From Acanthacorydalis orientalis (taxonomy: Eukaryota; Arthropoda; Insecta; Megaloptera; Corydalidae), in contig CM068313.1 of assembly GCA_034766995.1 (NCBI GenBank), positions 30,346,825 to 30,410,824 on the forward strand: a stretch of DNA of 64,000 nucleotides. Direction: 5' to 3'. Made by a program: the position numbers and the translations under genes. The notes beneath the pieces are model-generated. The model did no database searches, had not been told where the DNA came from, and saw only the letters and a list, made by a program, of their open reading frames with translations. Every line of letters starts with the position of its first letter. Position 1 is the first letter of the stretch. Below are positions 1 to 13,565 of this stretch, piece after piece.

Positions 1-82
<82 letters not shown>

Positions 83-83
83 T
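1..83. repeat. TA/TATG microsatellite at the window start
   Basis: Almost pure TA with interspersed TATG units, extending beyond the window edge. Confidence 0.97.
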
Positions 84-260
84 TACAATTTTAATTTGAA
101 TTCGAACATTTCATTTAATAATTTAAATTCTAATAATCATTTAAATAATATACTTTGATACTCTTCTCAAAATAAAAATATAATTTATTCAAAATTGTTA
201 ACCAAAAGTAATCAAATATTATTTTTTTCTCTTTATTTTTTAACAAATTTCCTTTGTATT

Positions 261-300
<40 letters not shown>

Positions 301-2187
301 ATATATGTATATAAATATATACAACAGATAGCCTTCGAATTATGAAAAAACCTTCATCATCGCCCATCATCTCAAATATTAAAAATGAATTCATCCTTCA
401 CAAGAAAAAAATCTATATTATCTTTCAGAGAAACAAAGCTACTCTCTATTCTCGTAAAAGTGAAAAAAGAACCACTACCCCGTTGTTACCTTTCATCTCG
501 TTTTATAAAGCCATCCATCTCTTCATGTCATGGTGATGATACATCACTTCCTATAACCACTCTTCTAACATCTCTTGCATTTTCCGCTATGTATATACAT
601 ATATACCTTTATATATGTCCGTCGTGGTAAATATGATATGCTTGTTAATTCCGCCAGTTAGTTAGTCAATTATTTGAGCTGTCTTACACAGCCGGTTCAT
701 GACCTGCAGACTCGTCTTCGTTAAACTCGATCCGCGACTATGCGGTGCTTGGTTTGGTGGTTCTGATATTCACGTCATCACATTTGAGTTTTTATAAGTT
801 CGCTGAAGTATATATATATATATATATATATATATACAAACAACTTATTCTTCTTTTAAACTGTTAACTATTAAACATGATTAATTTTAACACATATATG
901 TTAAAAAAGTTATTCTGTAAGAATAACTTTTTATTTAGTAAAATCTTATTTAACCTTAAGTTGAAATTAAAAATAGTATCAAGTACAGAAAATTTTAGAA
1001 AGATGGTAATAAAACAAAGAATAAATTTAATATAAAAAAAACCATACAAAATAAATTAAAATAGTTAAACCTGTCTTTACATAACTGATGACTGTTCATG
1101 TATGTACGTTCTCTACAAGTATGATAATGACAATGATAAGACACTAAATATACTAATATCATTAGAAGTAACTCTTAATTAAGTAATATTTCAATAATTT
1201 AATATATTTATCATACTTTAAAATAATCTCAACTTAATATAAACAAAACAAATATAATTAAAGTACAAAGAAAATATCTAAAACATTTCCATTTGTCAAA
1301 AATATCGATTACTTACAACATATTACAAATGTCAACAGCTTTCAAACTTATTGCATTTACTTGTTATCCGTTATAATGAACTGAAGAACGATTATAATCT
1401 AATCTGTCTACAAAATTAAATTAATCATGTTGATCTGTTGTGAATATCGTACATGATTTTATAGTCGCAGTTTCATTTTGATATTATGGAATATATACTT
1501 AATTACATTAGACACCATCCTAAAGATACGGGTCAGCTTTTGATGTAGGGTCGCGCTTGTCATTGCTTCGAGTAGTTAATTTCGTTTCAATGAGAGGATA
1601 TTTAATTTATTATTTCAATTGAATTAAATTTGCACTATTATATTGATATACACGTTTGTGTATATATATATATATATACCTATTTGATGTTTGATTGCAG
1701 AATAGATAAGCCTCTTGATTTAATTACGCAATATAATCCATTTTACTACATTAAGTTAATTAGATTGTAAATAATATACATCCGATCAGTTTCAAATTTA
1801 TTAAAAAAATCATTTTATTGAGAAGCAAATATTATTAAAAAAATAATATTTTTATTAATTTTCAAATTGTTAATAAAAAGTAAAAAACATATTTCTGTTC
1901 CTGTTCTTTCAATAAAATATATCGTTTAAGTTGAATTTCAAGTCGTAATGATAAAATTTTCGATATGTGTGTATTTTATTTTCTTAAACAATCATAAAAT
2001 TTAGTTCATTTTTTAAGTTTTACTATAAATGTGCAAAATGAAAGTTCACTCAGTAGTCAATTCGATCTTTTTCATTTGGTGAATTTATTATTTATTTTAA
2101 CTTAAATTTATGAAATATATTAATTTTATAGAAAACAAATTTGATTATATCAAACACTTAATGAACACATAAATATTGATTTCTTAT

Positions 2188-2239
<52 letters not shown>

Positions 2240-2490
2240 ATTTATATGAAAAAATAACATGTTCTATACAAACATGAAAATCCGTAACACATTTTTTAAA
2301 AAATCGAATAAAATTTATTCAATTTATAATGTTTTTGTATATAATAATTAAACAAATAAATAAATAAATGTATTTCAATTGTATTTAAAAATATTAAGAA
2401 CATTCTTATTTTAAATCATTTTGAGGTATATTTATTTAAATATGTTAACAACCCTTAAGTCCTTATATAAATTAATGTAAATATAATTTA

Positions 2491-2528
<38 letters not shown>

Positions 2529-3460
2529 TTGATTCAATTTAGGCTTCGACATGAAAACATTATAGAGGACACAGGGGTTAAGTAAAATCATGTTATTTTT
2601 TATTAAGTATTTTAGTTCAATTCAATACTAGAATGCTAATTGGAGGATGACAGGGTTTTTTTAATTTTTGTTTCTTTTAAAAAAAAAATATTTTCTTATG
2701 GGAAACTAAGTTGAAACACCTAATATTTCTTTTAAGTTAAAATAAAATATTTAGTTAGGATGAAATAAAAATGTATCTATTTCAGTAAACATTTATTTCA
2801 ACTAATGAACGTTCGGTTCCAATTCCACAACAAAAGTATGTTTGCATTTGATCTTCCGTTGAATTTAAATTTATGTCTTTTATAAATTATTTTTTTCAGA
2901 TTATGAGGATATTAATATCAGTATGGCTATATTTTATATATATGAATGAATTCGTATTCTGCACTTGAGATTTTTTCCTAATTTAAAAAGAGAATCTATA
3001 TAAGTAACAATTGAATTACAATTAAGAATTACACCATAATTATTTGTTATTAAGGATATACTAAATACAACAAATATAATTTAAAAAAGGTTAAAAATAA
3101 AGTTAGCATATAAATGAATAAGAAATCGATTAAAATATTAATCCAAAACCAACCAAAATGTTTTTTTTTATATTCATAATACTATTTTGTCAGTACATGG
3201 TCAAAAAAGTTTTTATCAACATATAAAAATAACATACGTGTGTTAACCATATTTCCGTTGGACTATTTAAAAAAAAAAATAAGTAGACTGACTAACTAAA
3301 TAAATTGAGTTCTTTGTTCTTTCGTTACTATTCAAAACTTAATTTGAAATATGTTTTTTTTTGTATGAATAAACATTTCTTTGTTTATATATATTATATA
3401 TGTATATATATATATAAATATGAAACAAAGAATTTAGAAATTTTAATTGCTATAATGAAA

Positions 3461-3497
<37 letters not shown>

Positions 3498-3823
3498 GTA
3501 TTTATAACAGTATATATTAAAAGGATTTATTTCGAACGCATCTTTCGTATAAATCTTCACCAGTGAGAATTAAATGTAAAACACGAGCAACCAAATTCAC
3601 ATAAAATAATCTTGTCTTCGTGAAAACCGGAAACCGAATTCCCTAATGGCCAATTTCATATCGATATTTGATCATGGATAGCTCGAATCCCAAAACACGC
3701 ATGACTTCACAGTAGCATGAAGTTGTATTTAACCAATTCATATGAAATTTTATAAAGTGTTTATGACATTCAATAAAATGAATGAAAGTATGTGTAAATT
3801 AACACACATTTATTCTTTTTTAA

Positions 3824-3863
<40 letters not shown>

Positions 3864-4174
3864 CAGTACTTGGATTTGCGCCCTTTTCCTCTCCTAGAGA
3901 ATATCTTTTATTAATTTTAATTACATTACTGAATTTGATAAAAAATAAATATACAAATTAAAGGTACCGCCTAATTATATAATTAATGTTAAGAAAAATT
4001 TATTATTTCTTAATTATTTTTTTTTGCATTTTGTCTTTATTTATCGAATTTATAATTTTTGATTGCAATTATAATATATATTTTAAATTGTTCTTGGCGA
4101 GTGTCAATATTTATGTTTATTACATATTTTATTTTTTCCGAATAATAATTAATGTTTATTTATTCAAATAAATC

Positions 4175-4201
4175 AATACGGGATTAATGAAATCCCGTAT
4201 T
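4175..4201. repeat. Perfect 11-bp inverted repeat
   Basis: AATACGGGATT (4175-4185) and AATCCCGTATT (4191-4201) are separated by AATGA, and a T-rich tract follows. The hairpin stands out from its AT-only surroundings. No gene is adjacent, so a terminator role is unsupported. Confidence 0.8.
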
Positions 4202-4327
4202 TTGAAATTGTTAAAATAATAACTATTAACAAGTTATTTGTTGAAGAAACTATCATCAAAAATATTAATCTTAAAAAAAAAATTTTACAAACACTAAATT
4301 TGACAACATAATTTATATCGAAAAAAG

Positions 4328-4369
<42 letters not shown>

Positions 4370-4631
4370 GTGTGTGTGTGTGTACAAAAATGCTTAGTAT
4401 AAATTAACAAAAATGGAAAAAGGTATTAATCATTAACTCTTAATTAGAGTCCAGATAAATCATTCATTTTATTCTTACTTATTGTAATATTCTTTTCGTA
4501 TGTTCAATTTTCAATTTTAGCTCATTAAATGTAAAATTAAATTCTTTTCATCTTATTATTTTCATGTTCCACTTAATGTACTATACTGTAATATAAAAAA
4601 ATGGCACATTTCATTCAAAATATATATATAC

Positions 4632-4676
<45 letters not shown>

Positions 4677-4778
4677 AGTTAAACAATAATTTATCTTTAA
4701 TTTTCACCTAAAATTTGAACATGAAAAGCAGTGCTAAATTTACCGCATTATCAACACCGTTTTTACATCCTTGCCTTG

Positions 4779-4799
4779 TGGCATCGGGTTCGGATGCCA
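4779..4799. repeat. 7-bp hairpin TGGCATC/GATGCCA inside a GC-richer island
   Basis: TGGCATC (4779-4785), a 7-base loop GGGTTCG, then GATGCCA (4793-4799). It lies in the 4765-4900 island. A tRNA-like element was considered, but no A/B box pair was found. Confidence 0.6.
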
Positions 4800-5301
4800 T
4801 GTCCCCTGAGACCTGAGCTGACCCGAACAGTCACCGCTGAGACTACGGGAGACAGATCTAGCTCATTTATCTGTTGCTCGTATAACGGGGTCAGAAGCTC
4901 GCTAATATGATTCTATGTACATTTATATAGGCTACAAGTATGGAAATATGACGATAAACAAAACGCTTTATAATACAATATAGTTGATAAACTATAATTT
5001 TTAATGATTTATCTCGCATTTTTCGTAATAAAATTTTATTCCATTTGAAATATTAAAACAATTGATTTAAATTGTGTTATCATACAACAATAACGTGAAA
5101 ATAGAAAAATTGTTCATTTTGTACACTTTTTTATATTTCACAGTACTCGTATAATTTTATTACATGAATATTAACAATGTTATTATATCGCTTTATGAAA
5201 TTGTTTCATAAAATTTATGTACTGTGTCTACTATATTTATTGTAATTTTTACATAAATATTATTCAAATAACACAATCAGTGACTGTATTATCTTTTTTC
5301 G

Positions 5302-5336
<35 letters not shown>

Positions 5337-6034
5337 ATAAAATAGTTCTATATTTTAAACGAGTGTACACAACTATTATTATAAATAGTGAGATCAGTTT
5401 CACTAATAGAAATTTGTCATTTTTCTTTACAAATTACAGATCTCGATTTAAAAATGATCATTAAAAATATTAAATAAAAAGATAGAGCAGAAAACCCCAA
5501 AAATGACAAAACAAACAATTTTATTTACAACGAACTTAACTTTTATAACTATTTCCTGAAAAAAATGATTCGGTCATTTATTTCTTCGATAACAAATAAT
5601 ATATATTGATCAAATTTAATAAATAAATAATCCCTCAATTCAGTACACTAACAGATAAGTTAACAATCAAACTAAAAAGTCAATTACGACGTAAAAGAAA
5701 ATTAAGTATCATTCATAATTGACTTACGTGTATTTTTACAGAATAAATAATCAGCATTTTAACATACAAAAATACTTAACTTATTAATTAATACTTGCTT
5801 TCTTTACTGCATCTAAAATGTACACTATAATCAATAACGTAGCATATGTACGATATAAAGCTATTTTTATTTTTTTAGTTGAATAATAAAACCTAATTAA
5901 CATCATTAAATCATTTTGAAGAAAATTCGACGATAATGTCATAATACATACTAAAATTGTTTTGAAATTTAGTTAATACATTTATTATTTCGGTACTAAA
6001 ATGCATTGAATTATTTTAATATTGTATTTTTTTC

Positions 6035-6079
<45 letters not shown>

Positions 6080-6100
6080 ATGTGTGTGTGTATGTATATG

Positions 6101-6614
6101 TAAGATGTACAAATTAATTCTTTACCTTTTCTTTTAGAAAATGATTATTTGCGGAAAAATGGAATACATTTAAATCCTCAAAACATCCCCCATTATTTTA
6201 TATAACTGCTTCATCTAACTTACGAAACCCTTGCCGAAAAACAGATTTCGGCCTGGAGTCTATGGAATTGTAATTAATTTTTGGACCTCTTCCACTATTT
6301 TAGCACCTTCACATATCTTACACAGCACAACACCTTCCGTAAAGCTAAACATGTCATTTCCGCAGCTTCGGTAGCTTTTTTTCAACTGGAATACAAAAAT
6401 TATGCAATGCCTTACATGTTGAGTTTCGTATGCCATCGTGTTCACTACTTTTTTATGAGGTTATGTCAACTGTTTGGCTAAGATATATAAGGTTTTTAAA
6501 TATTAAGATTGGAAACTTTAAAATCCTAAAACAATAATTTTTTTTTTAATTTTGAACATACGAGTAGTTACGATTGATTTCTTTTAAAGGCGTAAAATTA
6601 TTTTTTACACCTAA
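6101..6614 (-). mobile_element. Internally deleted mariner, copy A
   Basis: Seen: the minus-strand reading starts TTAGGTGTAAAAAATAATTT (from 6614 downwards) and ends with a degenerate inverted repeat near 6101-6120 (GTACAAATTAATTC on the plus strand). TA bases follow at 6615. At about 514 bp it is under half of a full mariner. The middle keeps the start of a transposase gene joined to its C-terminal tail, so the catalytic region is gone. It resembles copy B (17480-17981) along its length, including the point where the two halves join. It could only move with transposase supplied elsewhere. Confidence 0.85.
6170..6445 (-). pseudogene. Truncated mariner transposase (N-terminus fused to C-terminal tail), copy A
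   Basis: Seen: on the minus strand, MAYETQHVRHCIIFVFQLKK (first Met at 6436) matches the first helices of mariner transposases. GEGVVLCKIC-like sequence follows after a short frame slip (visible as FTEGVVLCKICEGAK). After a stop near 6260, DSRPKSVFRQGFRKLDEAV and NNGGCFED resemble the last residues of the protein. The region with the three catalytic Asp residues is missing. The frame is otherwise better preserved than in copy B. Confidence 0.8.
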
Positions 6615-8261
6615 TATATACATGCATGATAGAAATGTACTTCTAAGATATATCAATTTTATTTATAAATTAAATAGTGATATAGTAACAAAATTAATAA
6701 ATTAATTGTGCAAATAAATATAACGTCGACACCTACTCGCAAATGAATGCTTGTGTAAAGAAAAAGAAACGGTGTCTCGTGCAGTTTCGCTACAGTTTGC
6801 AAGATAGACCTTACTATATCACGCGCTGTAGCAATTAGCAGTCCAATCTGGTTCTCAGAGCTTAGCAAGTTTTCTAACAAAGTTTGTCCAGACCACAAAA
6901 TGCTTACAGCGAATAAGGGATAACGTTCAACTCTTTATCAGATAATTTGTGGGTATTACAGAGGCGGATTTGAAAACAATAAACATTTTGTCGTATCTAG
7001 AATATTATTCAATTAGTATTAAGTGTGTATAATTTTTTGTTCAAATAAGTTGTTCAAGATAATCAGAAGTAGGTCTATGTTATTATCTCATATATTTCGT
7101 TAAGTTATATTACTCAATTGTAGTCTTAGATGAAATTAAGTATTTAGAAATGTTATTGGTTAGACATTTAAACAAAAAATAAACTAGGAGCTGTTCACTT
7201 CTTTTGAAGGGTTTATATATATATATAAATGTTGCTATTAAATTTATTATATAAATTGATAATTTTTTAAACTAGGAAATTTCATTATTATTTGGAGAGA
7301 AATAATGTCAATCCCAGACAGTAAGTTCAAATCAGTTCTTTAATAAAACGAATAAAATACATTAACGATAGCATAGAACAAAAACATTAAACAAAATGTA
7401 TAAAATAACTTTGAAAAATTCCACAATAAATGAATTTCTTTAGGAAGATATAATAATTGAATAGTTTCAGTGCAAATTGCAAAAGTTTTATATGAAAATA
7501 ATTAAATAGAATTTTATCAAACAAAACGTTGCGTGAACAGTGCACATTTCCTGCATAGAAAATCGCGTGATAATGTCAAAAGATGCCAAGAGGTAGACAA
7601 ATCAGACAACTTTCAACGCAACGAAAAAAATTGAGAAATAGCGTTTGTATTGTTTTTTTGTCAACTTTTCAGAATACAATGCGCGTCGAATAATATATAC
7701 ATTAGTGGTTATGAGCAAACGAATGTGAACTTATTTTTCAAACTTAAAATAGAATAATTTGTTCGTGACCATGGGTTATTTTCATAAAAACTTACGGAAC
7801 ATGTTTATCCATATACATACATGAATAAATATCAGTATTATATATATATATATATATATATGAGTATGAGTGAAAATCAATTGCCTATTATGTATATGTT
7901 TAATAAGATTTAAAATCTTCATTTTAAAATAATGCATTTTCAAATAAAATTATAAAGAAAGATATTATTTACATTGAATTATTAATTACTCATTAATTGT
8001 ACTCAAATATTTATAATATTCTAACATACTACTAATTCACAATTATCAAGTATCACTTTTTAAACCATTGCGGAATATAGTTTGTAAGATTGATTAGTAT
8101 TCTGATTAATTTTCTTATTTTCGCAAATATTTTTTTACTATCCTACAAACCATAAATACTTTTCCTGAATAAAAATCTTCAATAATTGATTACTGATCCT
8201 TTTTAAATGTTGTTGGTGCGCTGCCTGATAGTAATAATATTGTATAAAGCGCTAAGATCCA

Positions 8262-8312
<51 letters not shown>

Positions 8313-8973
8313 TTAATTCAACTATTTTATAAATGCTTATAATTTTAATAGAAAATAATTATCATTTTCATAATTTAAGAAAGTTTAAAATAAAATGTTT
8401 TATACATGAAATTTTATTCATGAGAAAAATGTACAATATATAGATTTACAAAAAAATGGATAACTAACGCAGAAAAAAACAATCTTTTAAAATTATCCTG
8501 ATGATTTTCATCCTTTTGGATTATCAGAGCATCTGTTCCTTACTATTAGTTTCACCAAGTGTACAGTTTTAAGGTAAATATTTTAAGGTAAATATTAAAA
8601 ATAGTAATTATTTCCTCCTGTATAACTTTTAAATTGTAATCTTTAACGATGAATAAAATCTTGAAAACTACATTTTTAATTTGTTATTAAGGTTTGGTTT
8701 GCCAATTATATAATAAATAATATTTAAAAAATCTAAAGTTATTTAAAATATTAAATACAATATATTAGAGTCTTTTATTCATCATTATTTTTAACAAAAA
8801 ATCATATTTATGAAAATGTGATGTTTTTTTTTCTTAAGACAAGAGAAAATGAGTTATACCGTATACCAGGTGTGTAGTAAAGGAAACCACATGCAGAGAA
8901 AATATTATTTGGCATTTTGGAGTTTTTATTAACTATTCTGTTGTCTACTTAATACTAATTATAAAAATAATAT
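6615..8973. other. AT-rich non-coding DNA
   Basis: A GC-richer patch at 6720-6960 contains an unrecognised minus-strand frame. A second patch at 7520-7800 contains distant 8-bp arms CGTTGCGT (7527-7534) and ACGCAACG (7616-7623). TA tracts lie near 7840 and 8262-8312. No gene was seen. Confidence 0.7.
8567..8594. repeat. Exact 14-bp tandem duplication
   Basis: TTTTAAGGTAAATA occurs twice in direct succession, consistent with recent replication slippage in non-coding DNA. Confidence 0.9.
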
Positions 8974-9474
8974 ACCGTATATCTTGGCGTATAAGGCAAC
9001 CTACATGTAAAATGAGATTGAAATTTTAAGATAAGATTTATATATTTATCATATATCAGTTGTATAAGACGATTCTAAATTAAACACCTCTTTCAGATGT
9101 TATAATACAATTTTATATCTAAAATCAAAACTAGAGGAATTATATTTTTCGATTTAAAATTTTAAAAGTGAAATATCATCTTGTTTTGAAATACTGTGTA
9201 TTAAAACATCGTGGACGGTTTGTATCTAGAAGGCTATGGCTTTGCATTTAATTTTAATTTTTTTAAAAAAAAAATAATTATTCGATGAATTTATGTTATA
9301 TACCAAAGTTTAAGTTCGTTTTTTTTAAATAAAGTATTTAATTTCCATATAAACATAATAAATTCTTCGTGTTATTTTAAATATTTTGTTTTTGTATTGG
9401 GCGTATAAGAAAACCCTCTATTTTTTGAAGAATTTTTGAATTTTAAGGATTACCTTATACGCCGAAATATACGG
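8974..9474. mobile_element. Non-autonomous TIR DNA transposon (~0.5 kb), family unnamed
   Basis: Seen: the left end ACCGTATATCTTGGCGTATA and the complement of the right end ACCGTATATTTCGGCGTATA match at 18 of 20 positions and continue into AAGG. The core GGCGTATAAG recurs inside at 9400-9409, and GTATAAGACGA lies near 9062, giving a subterminal-repeat pattern. The interior is AT-rich with no transposase-like frame. The flanks (TAT on the left, TTA on the right) do not settle the target duplication. It is a MITE-like element; I cannot name the superfamily with confidence. Confidence 0.75.
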
Positions 9475-10148
9475 TTAATGGAAATCCTGTTTACATACAT
9501 ACATATATATATATATATATAAACACATCTTTAAATAAAATTTGTAAATAATTTAAATATAACACAGGAACAATGTTCATCTTAGATGTTATATTTAAGA
9601 TACTTTTTATAATCAACTCAAATGTTTGTGTAATTTACTTATGTCCTTTCTGATTAGTTCTCTAGGACGTTGTTTATAAAAAATACAATCATTGTAGAAT
9701 CTAAGAAACAAGAGAAAGAAATGTATACGTACAATTGATTCCATCATAAGACATTTTCTCCAATTAAAATCATGTTCCAATTCTTACATAAACAACTGAA
9801 AAACATGTCGTCGAGAGTTCAAATGTTATTTGATTATACGCTAGCATGACTTTCTTATATAAATAATAACGTAATTTAATGTAATTTGTATAAAACGCAG
9901 ACGAGTGTTTAAATTGAGTTAACGTGTTATTCGTAACAACAACGTTTGTTATTTTAACAGAGTGACGTAAACGAAGAATGCAATTCGAAAGAAAAATATA
10001 CGAGCAGTACTTCGAATGATGAATAGTTGTCGATTTGTAGCTATTGACTGCTATCTCTACAATTTACTCTTTTGCCAGTTCTCTGTTGCTGATTTTTTGT
10101 GAACATTCAGCTGAAACTGCCATACAAATGCACTATGCATGCCTTCAA

Positions 10149-10192
<44 letters not shown>

Positions 10193-10358
10193 ATGTGTGT
10201 GTGTTTCGCATCTCTAGCTAGTTATTTATATATGAATAACTGAAAACAAACTGAACTATATAAAACCCGTTAAAAATCAGTTATATTGGAATAAATATAT
10301 TTCCAGACAATACGTTCTTGTTTTTTACGTTTTTCGTTTAACGCTTAAGCGTTTTGTT
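9475..10358. other. Non-coding spacer between the TIR element and the piggyBac remnant
   Basis: A TA/TG microsatellite at 10151-10204, a CRE-like TGACGTAA at 9962-9969, and otherwise AT-rich DNA. No gene was seen. Confidence 0.65.
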
Positions 10359-10363
10359 TTATT

Positions 10364-10393
10364 TTGAGAATATGCACTTTGAGAATATGTGCT
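10364..10393. repeat. 15-bp tandem duplication
   Basis: TTGAGAATATGCACT is followed directly by TTGAGAATATGTGCT, near the downstream end of the piggyBac remnant. A 14-bp perfect palindrome, AACGCTTAAGCGTT, lies close by at 10340-10353. Confidence 0.8.
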
Positions 10394-10822
10394 TAATTAT
10401 TTCTAGCGGATGACGAGTATACTCGACGAAAACACAGTACATACACTTGCTGTAACATTGAGTTAAATTATAACAAAATGATAAATTTTTTTGGTTGTTT
10501 CTTTGAAAAATGTTTAATTTTATTGGCAAGTTATACACAAATCGTATTAAATTACTGTTTGTTGGCATCTATTTTTTTAATCTTGAATATTGTTTTAAAT
10601 TCAGGCGATTTTCCAAATATGATCAGCATATAAATTAGTTTGCTTTACTATTATGCTTAGTAAGTCATAATCTAAAAAAATTTCCATATAGAACACACAT
10701 TTGGTTTTTGACGAATGGGTACTAGTGAAATTTGGGCCAGAATGAACAGTAAATTTAAATGGTACTCGATCTCCATCTCTAATATTCCATTATATATTTG
10801 AATTTTTATTTTCTTTATCGGG

Positions 10823-10978
10823 TTCATTACCTTCTTCAACCTCGTCACTATTTTCATTAGAAGACGTTGAAATTACAGACATTCTTTTCTATGTCCTTGT
10901 ATGTAAGACCGCATCTTCATTATCTTCTTCAACCTCATCACTACTTACATCAGAAAACGTTACAGATGTTCTCTTTTT
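10823..10978. repeat. Diverged direct duplication inside the piggyBac remnant
   Basis: Two ~60 bp copies at 10823-10888 and 10916-10978 share TTCATTA.CTTCTTCAACCT and the following CACTA...CATTAG/CATCAGAA region. On the minus strand they encode the two SDEVEE(D/G)NE acidic blocks, so the N-terminal region of this transposase contained an internal acidic repeat. Confidence 0.65.
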
Positions 10979-13059
10979 TCAGTTTTCTTGGATGTAAAGA
11001 TATATTTTCATCACTACCAGTAAAACTCATTCTCTTCTTGTACACGCATTGTTCACAATTATTCCGTTTGAATTGTTAAAGATAATCTTGGAGTTAATTT
11101 TTATGACTAATTTTAACTGACATCATCTTCAAGTAGAATTGAGTTTAAAATATTTACTTGAAATTGATACCAGTCGAAAGCTAACATTCAAAACACAAAC
11201 TAGAGAGTGCTCTAAACATTCGAAATATAATAATGAAGATTACTAATCTTCATAAAATTATATTTTCATATCAAAGATGTTAAAATTTACATGAAATGAA
11301 TATTTTTTCACTTTTATAAATAAAAAGTTTTATAAATAAATTATATTGCAAAAAAATCAATAAATTTCAGAAATTCTTACATAGAAACATAGTTATTAAA
11401 AAATGGTGATCAATCATTCACAATATCTTTAATAAATTATTTTTTTTCACTGAAACTTTTGCTAATAGACATGATATATTAGTGTATTGAAATATTCAAT
11501 TATATAAAAGTGTAAATTATTTGAATACACATCAAGTTCACTATTATTTTATTTATTTTGTATGTGAAATATGACATTAATATTTCTTGTTAAAAATAAG
11601 TCTATTTTTGAATTGAAACATCCAACTTATCTGTATACAGGTTCTAATAATTTAGTTAGCAGTTTACGTTTATCAAGTTTATCACTGAAAATATTTTCTG
11701 TTACTATAAGTATATTTGTGTAGCCGATGAATACATTTTTACTTTTAAATTATTCTTCTTTTTCGTTTTAAATTTATTCACCATCCTATTAATAATCATT
11801 TCTTTATTGTATACTACAAATCAATTAAGAACTAAATTGCATATATTTAAATAAATATTCATATTTACTTTAATATATACGAGAGTTTCAAGATCGTTCT
11901 GATAAAATTTTTCTGCATTTCCTGTACATTTGCTTTCTAACTGGAGTGTTTAATGATTCTTTCAATTTTGATAGACATCTTCCTTTATTTGCAATACAAA
12001 AATACCAATTATACTATATACTGTTCTTTCAAAAAAGTTTTATACATGATAAATATTATAATTTATAAGAAGAAGAACAATTAAGTATAAATTATAGAAT
12101 TAACCACTTGATAAAAATATTTCTTTGCGGTGTATGATTATCAGTCAAGACATTGAGGCAGAAATATTAAAATTCATTTCAAAATAAACAAAATATTTAT
12201 TGTAAAATTATTTTATAGATTATATTATTTTCCTTTTAATTTGGATTTGCATGTCATTTTTCTGCTCATATATATATATATACACATACACACATATATG
12301 TATATATATATATATATACATATATTGTAAGAAATAGCATTAATAAAAACATATTGAATTTTTTATAACACCACACCTCAGGAAATAAATGTCTCCTAAA
12401 CAAATAAAGATTTTACTATCTAAAAAAGTCGACATTTGCCACAAATTAATTACAGCAATAAATTTGAAAATTCCCCTTTATAGTATATAATCTATCGCGT
12501 CTATTATATCTGCTATTCATGTCTCACTCCAAACATTAAATTCATCCACCAACTTCAACGTATTGTGAAGACATATCGTGTCATCAACTCGTCACGCTAT
12601 AGTTGCCATCAGTGTAATCGTTAGCATTGAAAGCAAAGGTTCGCGGTCCACGTCAAGGGTCGAACCGAAGACCACACCTAGACAACGAGCGACCGCTTAT
12701 ACTTCTCCTATACTAAGTATTTCAGTTCTTTCGACCCACACAGATGAAGTGTATAGATTTATTCAGTATTATATCTTACTTTGGTTGTTAAATGTTCAAT
12801 ATTTTGTTTGAAAAAAAATTATATGTACCTTCTACAAAATAAATAAATTATCTTTCATACAATAGTTGTCATTTAAATAATATTTAATTTTTAAAATCCA
12901 ACAAACGACTTATTCATTAAAGAGATTTTTCATAAAAAAGAAAAAAATTAATATAAAATATATGATGAATAATATATATGAACATATATATATATGTATG
13001 TATATAATATATTGATATTTGTACATCGGCATGTGTATGTATAAAATATCTATGAACAT

Positions 13060-13102
13060 GTAATTTAATAATCTATCTATTTATCTCTCGCTACTCTCTA
13101 TC

Positions 13103-13155
<53 letters not shown>

Positions 13156-13190
13156 GTATAGAGAGAGAGAGAGAAGCAAAGAGAGAGAAT
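13060..13190. repeat. TC-(TA)n-GA inverted microsatellite
   Basis: A CT-rich tract (TATCTCTCGCTACTCTCTAT), a ~60 bp TA array, then a GA-rich tract (GAGAGAGAGAGAAGCAAAGA). The CT and GA flanks are complementary enough to form one long imperfect hairpin. Confidence 0.75.
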
Positions 13191-13518
13191 GACAAAATAT
13201 GATTGAATATTAATAACATTTAAAACAATACTTCTTTTATATAATTGTACTTAACACAAAGGTTCGTCAATATGTTCGTTTTAAGAAATGAAAAATTATA
13301 CTGTGTTGAATGTGATGTTTGTCCTGTCTAGGGTAAAGTAACAGAACCATCAATTCTATAGACAGAATAGTTGTATTGTATTCGTATCGTAACAAGGACA
13401 TTGTGAAGTATCGCCTATTTAGAGAAACAGCTGTGGATTTTGTATTGTTGTATTAGTTTCACAACGTCAACCTAGGAAATCTTTTTATTAAATAATTTGA
13501 CCTATGAAAGTTTCTTAT

Positions 13519-13565
<47 letters not shown>

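Larger units (their letters stand above)
84..6100. other. AT-rich non-coding DNA with two GC-richer islands
   Basis: Holds TA tracts (for example near 264-298, 2197-2240, 2493-2526, 3826-3859, 4331-4363, 4621-4675, 5306-5331, 6038-6075). A pyrimidine-rich stretch at 340-580 has two overlapping frames without known motifs. Islands lie at 650-790 and 4765-4900. No gene is supported. Confidence 0.7.
10359..11085 (-). pseudogene. piggyBac-like transposase remnant
   Basis: Seen on the minus strand: an acidic N-terminal part with two SDEVEE blocks (about 10978 down to 10823), interrupted by stops and frame changes. A clean 58-codon stretch from 10777 to a stop at 10601 follows: it begins DGDRVPFKFTVHSGPN and contains FYMEIFLDYDLLSIIVKQTN. 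The F.....LL..IV..TN.YA pattern is characteristic of the first conserved block of piggyBac transposases. Further on (10568-10359) a frame holds CYSKCMYCVF; its Cys pairs might echo the piggyBac C-terminal zinc-binding tail, but this is weak. The catalytic Asp region is not recognisable, so the gene is dead and probably deleted in the middle. TTAA ends could not be assigned. Confidence 0.72.

Noticed and set aside
3685..3705. B-box-like AGCTCGAATCCC
   Set aside because: No A box or acceptor stem could be paired upstream, so a tRNA or tRNA-derived SINE is not supported.
6281..6481. 66-codon plus-strand frame
   Set aside because: Antisense to the truncated transposase of mariner copy A, which has the recognisable motifs.
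7527..7623. 8-bp inverted arms CGTTGCGT/ACGCAACG
   Set aside because: The arms are short, 81 bp apart and do not extend; this is likely chance.
10867..11079. 70-codon plus-strand frame
   Set aside because: Antisense to the acidic N-terminal part of the piggyBac-like remnant. Its Leu/Phe/Ser composition is what the reverse of Glu/Asp/Lys codons gives.
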